From RGIG8244 sp045639325 (GTDB lineage Bacteria; Verrucomicrobiota; Lentisphaeria; Victivallales; UBA1829), in NCBI GenBank assembly GCA_045639325.1, contig JAZUCU010000019.1, forward strand, positions 1-64,000: 64,000 nucleotides of DNA. The letters run 5' to 3'. The notes under the pieces were generated by a model. The model had not been told where the DNA came from and did not search any database. It worked only from the letters and a program-made list of their open reading frames with translations. Numbering within the stretch: the first letter of the stretch is position 1; each line of letters starts with the position of its first letter. A program made the position numbers and the translations under genes. Below are positions 18,411-27,350 of this stretch, piece by piece.

Positions 18411-19892
18411 TTACGCATGCACTTCCGGAGTGTTATAACAACTGATCTGATTCCGCGCAGTGCCCGTCTGATCGTATTCCGTAATACCCATATCCCACAC
18501 GATTTGACGCATCAACGGAGCCAGAGCACACTGCCCCGCACTCCGGAAAACAATGTCCGGACAATCAGTGCCGCACCACGCAGCCATACCGCCATAGACA
18601 AATTCCCTCAACAGATTCCAGGAATGATTCATGTGCCATGTCGTCATCAGATAGCCCGGAAGTTTTTCACGTCCAGCCATCCGCCCGAAGGAAAGCGAAC
18701 CTTTCTCCGCCAACCACGGGCAGACAAAAACATCAAAGCCCTGCTCCTGAAGATAAAGACTGGTCCGCCAATCCGGCTCCGTCTGACCTTCCTCAAGGTG
18801 ATAACCATATTCCCAGTCGCACAAAATCATATCTTTCGGAATCTTATTCAACAAATTGGGCGTATCAGGATTGCCGAACGCATAATATCCACGCCAGCGC
18901 GGATCGCCTTCCGTCAGAAGCATATCGTGCCACATCATAGCCCGGGCACCACGTTCGGCAAGAAGATCACGGAATTTGCGGATGTGTCCCGCAATCGTAT
19001 CTTCAATATTGACTTTCCGGCAGGCGGAACAGGAGAATGCGTCATGGGCTTCATCAAATCCAATATGGAAATACGGCGGATTACCGAAAAATTCATGCAG
19101 CTCACAAACCAGATCCGTCAACACTTTGATCGTTTCCGGATTCGTCAGACACCAGCTCCAGCCGTCCGGCTCAAACAAGGACTGCAGTTCCGGGTGAAAA
19201 TCAAGAATCGCATGTTTTGCGCTCGCGATCCGTGACCAGGAAGCATGACCGAAAAGATTGATCTGGGGAATCAATGTCACACCCAATTCTTTTCCCAATG
19301 CAATCAACCGTCTGAATTCCCCGCGCGGAACCGCATAATCCTTCCAGCAGAATTCCGGATGAGATTCAAAAGGAAACACACCCCAAGGCTCCAATACGAT
19401 TGCATTGAATTTGAAATAAGCGGCTAGACGGATCTGTTTTTCAATTTCGAATGACGGCGTTTCCGGGAACCAGCAGAGGTGAACTCCACGGAACGGAATC
19501 GCCGGTTCATCCTTGATCTCGCAAGCCGGAACAATATATTCAGAAAAATATAAAACGCCGCGTTCCGGTTCCGCAAGCTGACGGACTGTTTTCAACGCAT
19601 TACGCACCCCGGCGATATCGGCAGCTTCGATCCGGATCCGTTGTTCTTTCACGGAAAGCTGATACCCTTCCGCCTTGATTCCATCGCCGCCCGTCTGACA
19701 GGTGACCTGCGGTTCCGCCTTCCAATAATTGCGGAAGATAGAAGCAACCATCGACGCCATTTCCACAGGTGCGATCAATTCGACCTGACATCCATTATTA
19801 ATATGGAACATTTCCTCATCGAAGAATTCCATTTCTTTCGGAACGGGCACCAAACGTTTTTTGAAAAGATCAAGCGAGCGTTCATCAATCAT
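18411..19892 (-). CDS. GH20-type beta-N-acetylhexosaminidase-like protein
   Basis: 493 residues from the ATG with GAGG six bases upstream; an ATG four codons earlier has no site. An N-terminal GH20b-like domain (about 10-125, 'AEGYQLSVKEQRIRIEAADIAGVRNAL') precedes the catalytic barrel. The GH20 Asp-Glu pair is D280-E281 in 'HIGFDEAHDA', for substrate-assisted cleavage of terminal GlcNAc/GalNAc. Several canonical GH20 phrases are divergent ('GVHLCWFPETPSFE'), so the substrate may differ. No signal peptide: cytoplasmic. It follows the GH78-like gene by 30 bases. Confidence 0.85.
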   Translation of the reverse strand: MIDERSLDLFKKRLVPVPKEMEFFDEEMFHINNGCQVELIAPVEMASMVASIFRNYWKAEPQVTCQTGGDGIKAEGYQLSVKEQRIRIEAADIAGVRNALKTVRQLAEPERGVLYFSEYIVPACEIKDEPAIPFRGVHLCWFPETPSFEIEKQIRLAAYFKFNAIVLEPWGVFPFESHPEFCWKDYAVPRGEFRRLIALGKELGVTLIPQINLFGHASWSRIASAKHAILDFHPELQSLFEPDGWSWCLTNPETIKVLTDLVCELHEFFGNPPYFHIGFDEAHDAFSCSACRKVNIEDTIAGHIRKFRDLLAERGARAMMWHDMLLTEGDPRWRGYYAFGNPDTPNLLNKIPKDMILCDWEYGYHLEEGQTEPDWRTSLYLQEQGFDVFVCPWLAEKGSLSFGRMAGREKLPGYLMTTWHMNHSWNLLREFVYGGMAAWCGTDCPDIVFRSAGQCALAPLMRQIVWDMGITEYDQTGTARNQISCYNTPEVHA

Positions 19893-19922
19893 AAACCACC
19901 TCATAAGTAATAAAATCTGCGG

Positions 19923-22286
19923 TTATTCCACCGTTTGCACCAGAGAGGCAAACGGATATTCCGGCCAGGGCTCCGCCACACATTCCAAGCCAGCCGGATA
20001 GGAGACTTGAACATTCAAGCCCTGTTCCGTTTTCTCCCAGGAAACACGGATCTTGCCGTGAGGTGTGACAACTTCACCCGAGACACGTTCCAGCATACCC
20101 GCCCACGGACACAGACGGAATTTGCGGAAGCCCGGTTCCAATGGTGTCACGCCCAGACGCAATGCCTGACTGAACCACGCCGGAATCGCACTCCATCCGT
20201 GACAGAGACTGCCCGCTTTCTGGAATGCATCACCACAGAAAGAGGTTTCCGGGAATGTGGTCAGACCTTTTTCCAACAGGGGTTCAAAGGAACGGCGGAT
20301 CCGGTTTTCAATGTAAGTACGGGTTTCCGGCGACTGTTGGAACATGGCATCCGCCAGATACGGCAGGACGCTGAACGTGACGGGTACAAATTCTTTTTCT
20401 TCCATGATGCGCGGAAGAATGGATCTTTTCTGTTCTTCCGGCATCAAACCAAGGAACAGGAGCATGATTTGGACATGTTCGCAAAGCTGATCTTCCGGAT
20501 CAAGCAGCTGAGACCAGGCATTGCGTTTCGCATCGTAGAACACTTCCACGACACGTTTACCCAAAGCCTCCGCCTGCTGATTCCAATAATCCGCACGAGC
20601 TGTATCGCCGCAATATTCGTATCCACGCGCCGCTGAACGGAACGCAAGGACAAGGTACAGGTTATAGAGAGCATGTTCGCGGAATTCGGAATCGTGACCG
20701 AGAATGCCCGTCCATTCGTAGAACGACCAGATGCCGGGATCCGGTTTCAGACTGGGCATGTAGAGACCTTCCACAGCACTCTTCCGGTTCAGGGCATGAT
20801 TCAGGATCCATTCGATCTTTTCCATTTTCTCACGGAAGAAGTCCGTATCGCCAGTGAAGAGCACATATTCCGCCATTTCCAGAATCCAGACAAAGGAGAA
20901 ACAGGGAATGGTCAGGAAGATTTCACCCGGCGCAGTCAGAGTGAGATAACCGGTATCCTTGCCAAATTTACTGCGGGAAAGCAAGTCAAGAGCAGCACGG
21001 ACAAATTTATAATTGCCCCAGAGATAATATCCATACAGAATTTCATTCCGGGAGTCATAGGCGTACAATGCCTGTTCACGCCACGGACAATCTTCGTAAT
21101 GATCATGCATGCAACAGATCAGCGTGCGGATGGCAGTAGAACGCAAGCGCATTTCCACCGGATCATCGGCAGAAAATGCAGCAGCTTCCGGCAACGGCAA
21201 AAGCGTTTCGGAAAGTCCGGCATAACGCAGACGCACTTGTGTCCCGACCGGCGGGAAGATTTGCAATTCCAGATAACGTGCCCCCAGACGGCGGAGAGGA
21301 TAATAGAACTCGTTTCTGCCTTCTTTGCAATAGTAATGATCACAGAAATATCTGCCTTCGATGAAAGAACGGACTTCCCCGTCATCGATATGTTCCCCGT
21401 GATGAATCATCACAAATGTGCCTTCCGGCGCATCCAGTTCGAGACGGAGGAAGCCGATCGTTTCCTGTCCGATATCAACAATACAGAATTGACCATCCAC
21501 ATTTTCCGCACGAGGGGGGAACAAAATGCCATCACAGCCGAGAGTCAAAGGAATCGGCGGCGTGGCATAAAGTCCGGGCGTATCACCGGCGATTTCAGGG
21601 AAAAATTTCCAGGGAAACCGGTTTTTACGGAAAACATCTTCGCCATTCCGGAGCAAATCTCCCTGTAAAATCAAATCCGTCTTACCGGCTGGCATTTCCT
21701 GAAGGAAAGGAACGGGACGGGCAACAAATTCGCTCCAATCGCCGGAGGGATCAGGCAACGGCAATTCTGTCGCGTTCTGCCAGTCGGAATCATCGTAATC
21801 GACCGCAAGCCAATCGTCTTCTTTTGCCGCATTGTATACAAAATTGAATCCAAGCTGAGAAGTCACCTGCTGGGCATTGCCTTGTGCAAAACTTTCGGAC
21901 AAACGGCATTTCCAATCAGCACAACCCGGAAGAGTCCAGTTATCAGCGGAGAGTTCGACAACCAATCCGGGAGCGGCAGGGATGTGAGTCAGACATCCGA
22001 AACCGAGACGGTACACCAGAACGCAAATGGCATTTTCCCCGTTTTTCAAGTAAGCAGAGACATCCATTTCCGAGACCGTTTTCCGATTGGGAAAATCGGG
22101 GAATTGGGTCATCTCCAAACGTTTTCCGTTGAGATAAACCGCATATTCGGATTCTGCGGAAATACGCAGCATTACATTTGCCGGAACGGTATCAAGAGAG
22201 AAATTCCGGCGGAAACGGACGTAACGATCCGGGTAAAGTTCACCGTTAAAATCAATCCGGCGTACGGAATCAGAGAAAAAAGCCAT
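19923..22286 (-). CDS. GH78-like (alpha-L-rhamnosidase-type) glycosidase
   Basis: 787 residues from the ATG with GGAG six bases upstream. N-terminal jelly-roll domains with the 'YAVYLNGKRLE' motif (about 45-60) precede an (alpha/alpha)6 barrel. The barrel contains 'YEDCPWREQALYAYDSRNE' (D399 in EDCP), matching the rhamnosidase six-hairpin signature, with a C-terminal beta-domain. No signal peptide, so probably acts on imported oligosaccharides. Rhamnose specificity is not assured; many relatives are uncharacterised. In a row with ctp, a lipoprotein and GH20. Confidence 0.8.
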   Translation of the reverse strand: MAFFSDSVRRIDFNGELYPDRYVRFRRNFSLDTVPANVMLRISAESEYAVYLNGKRLEMTQFPDFPNRKTVSEMDVSAYLKNGENAICVLVYRLGFGCLTHIPAAPGLVVELSADNWTLPGCADWKCRLSESFAQGNAQQVTSQLGFNFVYNAAKEDDWLAVDYDDSDWQNATELPLPDPSGDWSEFVARPVPFLQEMPAGKTDLILQGDLLRNGEDVFRKNRFPWKFFPEIAGDTPGLYATPPIPLTLGCDGILFPPRAENVDGQFCIVDIGQETIGFLRLELDAPEGTFVMIHHGEHIDDGEVRSFIEGRYFCDHYYCKEGRNEFYYPLRRLGARYLELQIFPPVGTQVRLRYAGLSETLLPLPEAAAFSADDPVEMRLRSTAIRTLICCMHDHYEDCPWREQALYAYDSRNEILYGYYLWGNYKFVRAALDLLSRSKFGKDTGYLTLTAPGEIFLTIPCFSFVWILEMAEYVLFTGDTDFFREKMEKIEWILNHALNRKSAVEGLYMPSLKPDPGIWSFYEWTGILGHDSEFREHALYNLYLVLAFRSAARGYEYCGDTARADYWNQQAEALGKRVVEVFYDAKRNAWSQLLDPEDQLCEHVQIMLLFLGLMPEEQKRSILPRIMEEKEFVPVTFSVLPYLADAMFQQSPETRTYIENRIRRSFEPLLEKGLTTFPETSFCGDAFQKAGSLCHGWSAIPAWFSQALRLGVTPLEPGFRKFRLCPWAGMLERVSGEVVTPHGKIRVSWEKTEQGLNVQVSYPAGLECVAEPWPEYPFASLVQTVE

Positions 22287-22341
22287 AATGCACTCCTGTC
22301 CGGACAAACGACTGAAACGCGCCGGAACAATTCAAATTTTA

Positions 22342-22923
22342 TTACAGGACAATGACATCTGTCACTTTGTTATTGTTGAACACGATCCGTTTTCCGACCA
22401 GCAGTTCAGTCCAGAAAAGCCAGGTATTCAATGTTTCATCGGGAGTTTTGTATTTGCACGGAGGACCGTATGCGAGGCGCACTTCCTGTTTTGTCATGCC
22501 GTTATCCACCATGCCGCGGCGGATTTTTTCCACGTTGATAGTAGAAACACCTTCGGTGAGAGTTTTGAAGTCGCGACTGGTGAAGAGGTCACGGATATAA
22601 TCTTCCACAGACTGCATGCGGTACTGCGGTTCAAAAACAATCCGGAAGACTTTTTTATCGGCAACGGTGCGGAATGTGATATCTTCTTTCGTGGCTTTCA
22701 CGATTTCAACTTCTGTACCAAAGGGCAGAATGGAGCCTTTGAGATAATTGATCGATTTCACATTATCCGCTTTTTCGTACCAGAGATTGTAAGAGGTGTA
22801 GATCTTACCGTTTACGGGTACTTGCAGCACTTCTTCCACAACCAGATCTTTTGTGCAGGATGTGCAGAACAATGCAGTCAGAGCGACTGCGGCGGATACA
22901 AGCCATTGACTTTTCATTTTCAT
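22342..22923 (-). CDS. Lipoprotein with BamE/SmpA-like C-terminus
   Basis: 193 residues. A hydrophobic signal segment ends at FCTSC with lipid-attachment C23. Near the C-terminus 'GMTKQEVRLAYGPP' followed by 'WLFW' and 'IVFNNNKVTDV' is the pattern of the SmpA/OmlA/BamE fold, a small two-layer domain often involved in outer-membrane assembly. It begins one base after the S41 protease stop, so the two are co-transcribed. A link to envelope maintenance is inferred. It could be an unrelated lipoprotein with the same repeat logic. Confidence 0.75.
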   Translation of the reverse strand: MKMKSQWLVSAAVALTALFCTSCTKDLVVEEVLQVPVNGKIYTSYNLWYEKADNVKSINYLKGSILPFGTEVEIVKATKEDITFRTVADKKVFRIVFEPQYRMQSVEDYIRDLFTSRDFKTLTEGVSTINVEKIRRGMVDNGMTKQEVRLAYGPPCKYKTPDETLNTWLFWTELLVGKRIVFNNNKVTDVIVL

Positions 22924-22924
22924 T

Positions 22925-24211
22925 TTATTTCATTCCTTTCTTGGATTCTGTTTCGGCTTTACGTAATATTCTCATCCCCTGCAGCAATTCCACGGCACGC
23001 GCCAAAGCGGTATCGCGAATCGGCTGGGGCATCAGGGGCATGATTTCCCCGGGATGCTGATTCAACTGGTAGGAAAATCGGCTGCGCAGATTCATCGGCA
23101 CCGCAACCGTAATATCCGGCTGGACACCTTTCCCATGAATCACCGCTCTGCCCGGCGTAAAATAACGCGCCGTCGTCAAACGCAACGCTCCGCTTTTCGG
23201 GCCAAGTTCAATAACGGTCTGAACGGATCCTTTGCCGAAGGAACGTTCCCCGATCAACACCGCCCGGCTGTAATCCCGCATACAGGCAGCAAAAATTTCA
23301 GAAGCAGAGGCGGAATTGCCATTGATCAGTACAATGAGCGGAAGATCAAGATATTTTTCACATTTCTCGCTGGAATATAAGGACGACCCCTTACTGCCGC
23401 GCCGTTCCACAGAAACCACCAGCTTTCCGCCGGGAATGAAACGACTGCAGAGATCAACTGCAACACCGAGCAATCCGCCCGGATTATCCCGCAAGTCAAT
23501 AATCAGGGAATCCATTTTCTGACTGCAGAGTTTCTTGATTGCAGCATCAAAATCTTTCACACTTTCGCCACCGAATTGAAGGAGACGGATATAGCCCACG
23601 CCGCCCGAATTGGGAATGATCCGGGCACCACGCACCGTACTGACACGGAAAGTATCCCGCTTGACAAAGATTTCTTTGCGGAGATCCTGACTGGCACGGT
23701 AAATCTGTATTTTCACATCGGTACCAATATCACCGCGAATCTTGCGGGCTGCAGTGTTGACATCCATTTCATCAGTCGGCTCGCCATTGATCTGCAGCAA
23801 CAGGTCACCGGGGAGAATACCGGCTTTTTCCGCCGGGGCACCGGGGACAACGGTTATCACTTCCAGTCCGCGTCGCTGTTTGGAGATGGTCACACCGATC
23901 CCGATCCGTTTACCGGAGATATCTTCTTTGGAATACTGATGCACTTCCGGCGATTCAAAATTGCTGAAAGGGTCAAGTTCCTGCATCAACCCGCGAATAG
24001 CAGCATTGAAAAGATTTTTCCAGGTAACTTTTTCCGGTTCGACATAATTGCTGCGGATGATAGCCAGCACAGTGAGGAAATCCGCCATCTGCACATAAGC
24101 CTCCTGATCAACCATAGGGGCAGGCTTTGCCGGTGCTTTCTCTGCATCGGCGGCGATAACAGAGCAGACGCAAGAGAAAAAGAGAATAAAACGGACAAGA
24201 TGTTTCAGCAA
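22925..24211 (-). CDS. C-terminal processing peptidase (S41, CtpA/Prc type)
   Basis: 428 residues, TTG start supported by AAAGGTGA upstream; no suitable ATG precedes the signal peptide (residues about 3-22). Periplasmic Ser/Lys-dyad protease. After a helical N-domain come a PDZ domain ('GIGVTISKQRRGLEV' to 'TDVKIQIYR', about 95-185) and the S41 core. The catalytic Ser lies in 'NGNSASASEI' and the Lys in 'FGKGSVQTV'. Cleaves C-termini of envelope proteins or wall-hydrolase regulators in other bacteria; target here unknown. First gene of the lipoprotein-GH78-GH20 run. Confidence 0.93.
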   Translation of the reverse strand: MLKHLVRFILFFSCVCSVIAADAEKAPAKPAPMVDQEAYVQMADFLTVLAIIRSNYVEPEKVTWKNLFNAAIRGLMQELDPFSNFESPEVHQYSKEDISGKRIGIGVTISKQRRGLEVITVVPGAPAEKAGILPGDLLLQINGEPTDEMDVNTAARKIRGDIGTDVKIQIYRASQDLRKEIFVKRDTFRVSTVRGARIIPNSGGVGYIRLLQFGGESVKDFDAAIKKLCSQKMDSLIIDLRDNPGGLLGVAVDLCSRFIPGGKLVVSVERRGSKGSSLYSSEKCEKYLDLPLIVLINGNSASASEIFAACMRDYSRAVLIGERSFGKGSVQTVIELGPKSGALRLTTARYFTPGRAVIHGKGVQPDITVAVPMNLRSRFSYQLNQHPGEIMPLMPQPIRDTALARAVELLQGMRILRKAETESKKGMK

Positions 24212-24261
24212 AATATTTCACCTTTCAATAAGATTCGCGGGATGACAACTATTATCTATAT

Positions 24262-24289
24262 AATTTAACATGTAAAGTATAACTTTCAA
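24262..24289 (-). promoter_or_regulatory. Promoter of the S41 protease operon
   Basis: Minus strand: -35 TTGAAA, 16-base spacer, -10 TAAATT, about 50 bases before the TTG start. It likely drives the protease, lipoprotein and perhaps both glycosidases. Confidence 0.52.
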
Positions 24290-24370
24290 GGGCGGGGATG
24301 TTTTTTTGCCGAAAAAAACAGAAAAATAAGGTCAAAATATCAGAAACACGTAAAATTTTTCTAAAAAAAA

Positions 24371-24399
24371 TTGACAAACTGCAGGTTGGGGATTATATT
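24371..24399 (+). promoter_or_regulatory. Promoter of the yebC-ruvC-pssA operon
   Basis: -35 TTGACA (perfect consensus), 17-base spacer, -10 TATATT, 49 bases before the yebC ATG. The strongest sigma70-type match I saw in the window. Confidence 0.7.
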
Positions 24400-24448
24400 A
24401 CTGGAATGTTTACGTCTAAGTTTAACACATTAACCTTGAGGTGATACT

Positions 24449-25207
24449 ATGTCCGGTCACAGTAAATGGGCAAACATCAAGCACAAAAAGGAAGCGTCTG
24501 ACAAAAAGAAAGGTCAGGCATTTTCCAAAATAGCAAAAGAAATCATGGTCGCTGTAAAAGCCGGCGGCAAAGATCCCAACTCCAACATCAAACTGCGTAT
24601 GGCTCTTGCTTCCGCCAGAGCAGCCAACATGCCGCGCGACAACATTGAACGCGCAATCAAAAAAGGTGCTGGTGAACTCGGAAGCGTAACATACGAAGAA
24701 ATCGTGTACGAAGGCTATGGTCCCGCAGGAACCGCTTTCATCCTCGACTGTCTGACCGATAACCGTAACCGTACCATCGGTGAAATCCGTACCGTCTTTG
24801 ACCGTAACGGCGGTAATCTCGCAGCCAGCGGTGCCGTGGGTTGGATGTTCCAGCGCAAAGCTCACTTCATCATCGAAGGCGAATATGCCGATGAAGAAAA
24901 ACTGATGGATATCGTTCTCGAAGCCGGTGCAGAAGATATCGAAGTCGAAGACGGTGTTGCAGAAGTCTGGGGTCCCGCAGAAAGCTTTGCCGATATCGCA
25001 AAAGCATTGGAAGATGCCGGCGCAACATGCAGCGAAGCTTCTCTGACACGTAAGCCCGACAACACAGTCGAAATCAAAGACAAAACAACAGCCCAGCAGG
25101 TCTTGCGCCTGGTCGACAAACTGGAAGATCTCGAAGACGTCCAGTCTGTCAACTCCAACGAAGAAATTCTTCCTGAAATCATGGAAGAAATCGAAGCGGA
25201 AGGCTGA
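24449..25207 (+). CDS. yebC: YebC/PmpR family protein
   Basis: 252 residues, cytoplasmic. Starts 'MSGHSKWANIKHKKE', the family signature, followed by 'FSKIAKEI' and 'NIERAIKKGAG', with the 'VEDGVAEVWG' region later. Full length. Described as a transcription regulator and, more recently, as a factor that helps ribosomes through difficult stretches. Ribosome binding site TTGAGGTGA before the ATG. ruvC follows after seven bases, a common gene pair. Confidence 0.96.
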   Translation: MSGHSKWANIKHKKEASDKKKGQAFSKIAKEIMVAVKAGGKDPNSNIKLRMALASARAANMPRDNIERAIKKGAGELGSVTYEEIVYEGYGPAGTAFILDCLTDNRNRTIGEIRTVFDRNGGNLAASGAVGWMFQRKAHFIIEGEYADEEKLMDIVLEAGAEDIEVEDGVAEVWGPAESFADIAKALEDAGATCSEASLTRKPDNTVEIKDKTTAQQVLRLVDKLEDLEDVQSVNSNEEILPEIMEEIEAEG

Positions 25208-25214
25208 TAAGCTC

Positions 25215-25724
25215 ATGATCGTACTCGGTGTGGATACCGCCATCCGGAAAACCGGTTATGCGGTGATTGATTTCCACACCGGGGGCTCTTTCAAAATTCT
25301 GGATTGCGGCATCATAAAAAATGCAGCTACCCTGCCCCACAGTCAATGCCTGCGGCGTCTCGCCGGAGGTATGCGGGAACTGGTCAAGCTGTATCATCCC
25401 GAAGCTGCATCCATTGAAACAGCTTTCGCCGCCCGGAATATTCGGACGGCTATGATCCTTTCCCTCGCCCGGGGTGCTGTGATTACCGCTTTGACGGAAG
25501 AACAAATCCCGGTCTACGAGTACTCCCCCAAAACGGCAAAACGTGCCGCAACGGGGATCGGCGAAGCTCAAAAACAACAGGTGGCTGCCGTTTTTGCCGC
25601 CCTGGCTTCTCTGGATATTTCAAAAATACCGGATGACGCGACTGATGCGTTGGCTTTAGCATTCTGTCATGCATCATTGGTCGTCCGTAATAATTCAACT
25701 TGCCGTGTCCCGTCACCAATCTGA
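25215..25724 (+). CDS. ruvC: Holliday junction resolvase RuvC
   Basis: 169 residues. Resolves Holliday junctions as a Mg-dependent dimer. First catalytic Asp in 'VLGVDTAIRKTGYAV', Glu in 'SIETAFAARNIRTAM', and the C-terminal acidic pair in 'PDDATDALALAFCH', so the active site is complete. Length normal. ruvA and ruvB do not follow; lipid genes do. Confidence 0.95.
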   Translation: MIVLGVDTAIRKTGYAVIDFHTGGSFKILDCGIIKNAATLPHSQCLRRLAGGMRELVKLYHPEAASIETAFAARNIRTAMILSLARGAVITALTEEQIPVYEYSPKTAKRAATGIGEAQKQQVAAVFAALASLDISKIPDDATDALALAFCHASLVVRNNSTCRVPSPI

Positions 25725-25753
25725 CAGACACATGGCGCAACTACAGGTGTGAG

Positions 25754-26488
25754 ATGGCAAACTTGCATAGTGGACGCAAACAGATGATTCTTGCATTTTT
25801 ATATGCCGGAATCTGTGTGGGGGTTATTGTGCTTCTGACCATCCTGCTTAATTCATTCAACTGGTTTTTATTTACCGCTTATCTTATTATTGCTGTGTTA
25901 CTTGCAGCAGTTTACTGTTTCATTTCCACCCATTCATCCCGGCGCAAACATGCAGAACCGGGTGCCATCTATCCTCCCTCCTTCGGTACAGTGGATGAAG
26001 TGGAATTAATCAAAAATGAAACCATTTCTCTCGAAGAAATGAAGAATCTTTTCGACGTACATGATGCGCTCCGCATCGGTATCACGCCGTCACGGTTCCG
26101 CTCCCGCAAAAGCCGTGCCCCGATTGATATGAAAGTCGTATTTATCGCAAGGGATCCAGATGCCGTTACAATCGGAGCAATGGCAAAAATTGAAGAGCTG
26201 GTCTGCCCGATCGCAATCAGATGGATTGCAAAAAACAATGGAGAAAAGATATTTACAGGTATTAAACCTGATGAATTAATCAATGCCGGTGATATCATCG
26301 GCAATGTTTCCGCACCGTTCAGAACAGAAATGTTTCTGCCTGCCGGTTTGGGAATCGAACTCGTGATCAAAGCTGGAAGTTGCGTATCCACGATTGCTCC
26401 GGCAGCCTGGATATATCCTGCTGCAATGGATAAAATACGCCAATCCAGATTCAACGACAATACTTGCAAGGAGATAAAAGAATCATGA
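25754..26488 (+). CDS. Phosphatidylserine decarboxylase-like protein lacking the Gly-Ser cleavage site
   Basis: 244 residues from an ATG behind AGGTGTG. Two N-terminal membrane spans (about 12-55), then a PSD-like beta-domain: 'PPSFGTVDEVE' resembles PADGxVxEV, 'RIGITPSRFRSRKSRAPID' resembles the family's FMSPxDVHxNRAPxxG, and 'GAMAKIEELVCPI' resembles QIAGxxAR. The self-cleaving Gly-Ser expected before the 'xxLFLP' strand is replaced by P188-F189 in 'SAPFRTEMFLP'. Without Ser no pyruvoyl cofactor can form by the known route. Position directly before pssA (ATGA overlap) is the usual psd slot. The family call is mine by pattern and needs a profile test. Confidence 0.62.
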   Translation: MANLHSGRKQMILAFLYAGICVGVIVLLTILLNSFNWFLFTAYLIIAVLLAAVYCFISTHSSRRKHAEPGAIYPPSFGTVDEVELIKNETISLEEMKNLFDVHDALRIGITPSRFRSRKSRAPIDMKVVFIARDPDAVTIGAMAKIEELVCPIAIRWIAKNNGEKIFTGIKPDELINAGDIIGNVSAPFRTEMFLPAGLGIELVIKAGSCVSTIAPAAWIYPAAMDKIRQSRFNDNTCKEIKES

Positions 26489-27348
26489 AAGAACGTTTCC
26501 GGACAATGATCGAAAATAAAAAATGGATCAAGGGCATTCCCAATTCCCTCACCCTCTGTAATTCACTCTGCGGTTTCGCATCCATCCTCATCACCATTCA
26601 GGCATACAAGTATGTCAACGACCCCGGCGCTGTCGCCAAGGTCTTCGCCTGGAGTGCCGCAATGATCCTCTTCGCAATGGTATTCGATGCCTTCGACGGT
26701 TACGCCGCACGTATCCTCAATGCCGCAAGTATGCATGGTATTCAGATGGACTCCCTGGCTGACATGGTCACATTCGGTGTTGCGCCTGCCACACTCGTCG
26801 CAGTCATGGCACATCACATGCGCCATATTGATACCGTCAAAGGTTTTATCCCCGTATGCATTCTTGCCGCGGTCTATCTCGGCAGCGCCGCTCTCCGCCT
26901 CGCAACCTATAACGTCCATGCCATTCAGGATAAGAAAAGTTCCGGCGATAAATTCTCCGGTCTGCCCTCCCCCGGTGCCGCTGCAGCAATCTGCTCTCTG
27001 GTCATCTTCGTTGCTTATCGCGACGGCAAAGTAAACCGTCTGTTGCTGTATCTGCCCTGGTACACCGCCATTCTGGGTCTGCTCATGGTCAGCAAAGTCC
27101 CCTATGTCCATTTTGCAAAATGGCTGATCTCAACAAAACGCAATAAAAAACGTCTGCTGTTCCTGATTGTTATTCTTCTTCTCTGGATCATCACAGGTTT
27201 TGCATTTTCCAACCCCATTATTGTTCCCCTTGTCCTCATCAATGGATATGTAATCTGGGGCCCGCTGACCTGTCTGGCTGTTAAAATCGGTTTTATCTCA
27301 CCGCGCCCGGAACTCGTTCCGGATATCGCAGAGCATAAGGATTCTTGA
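26485..27348 (+). CDS. pssA: CDP-diacylglycerol-serine O-phosphatidyltransferase
   Basis: 287 residues from the ATG with AAGGAGAT upstream. Membrane enzyme making phosphatidylserine from CDP-diacylglycerol and serine. The CDP-alcohol phosphotransferase signature DGxxAR-x8-GxxxDxxxD is complete ('DGYAARILNAASMHGIQMD' then SLAD). About eight hydrophobic segments. Opens with 'GIPNSLTLCNSLCGF', typical for PssA. Overlaps the psd-like gene, so the two are translated together. Confidence 0.92.
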   Translation: MKERFRTMIENKKWIKGIPNSLTLCNSLCGFASILITIQAYKYVNDPGAVAKVFAWSAAMILFAMVFDAFDGYAARILNAASMHGIQMDSLADMVTFGVAPATLVAVMAHHMRHIDTVKGFIPVCILAAVYLGSAALRLATYNVHAIQDKKSSGDKFSGLPSPGAAAAICSLVIFVAYRDGKVNRLLLYLPWYTAILGLLMVSKVPYVHFAKWLISTKRNKKRLLFLIVILLLWIITGFAFSNPIIVPLVLINGYVIWGPLTCLAVKIGFISPRPELVPDIAEHKDS

Positions 27349-27350
27349 TC

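Noticed and set aside
26350..26410. 'AGSC' in the psd-like protein as an alternative cleavage Gly-Ser
   Set aside because: It lies after the FLP strand, where the family has a Gly-rich turn, not at the maturation site.
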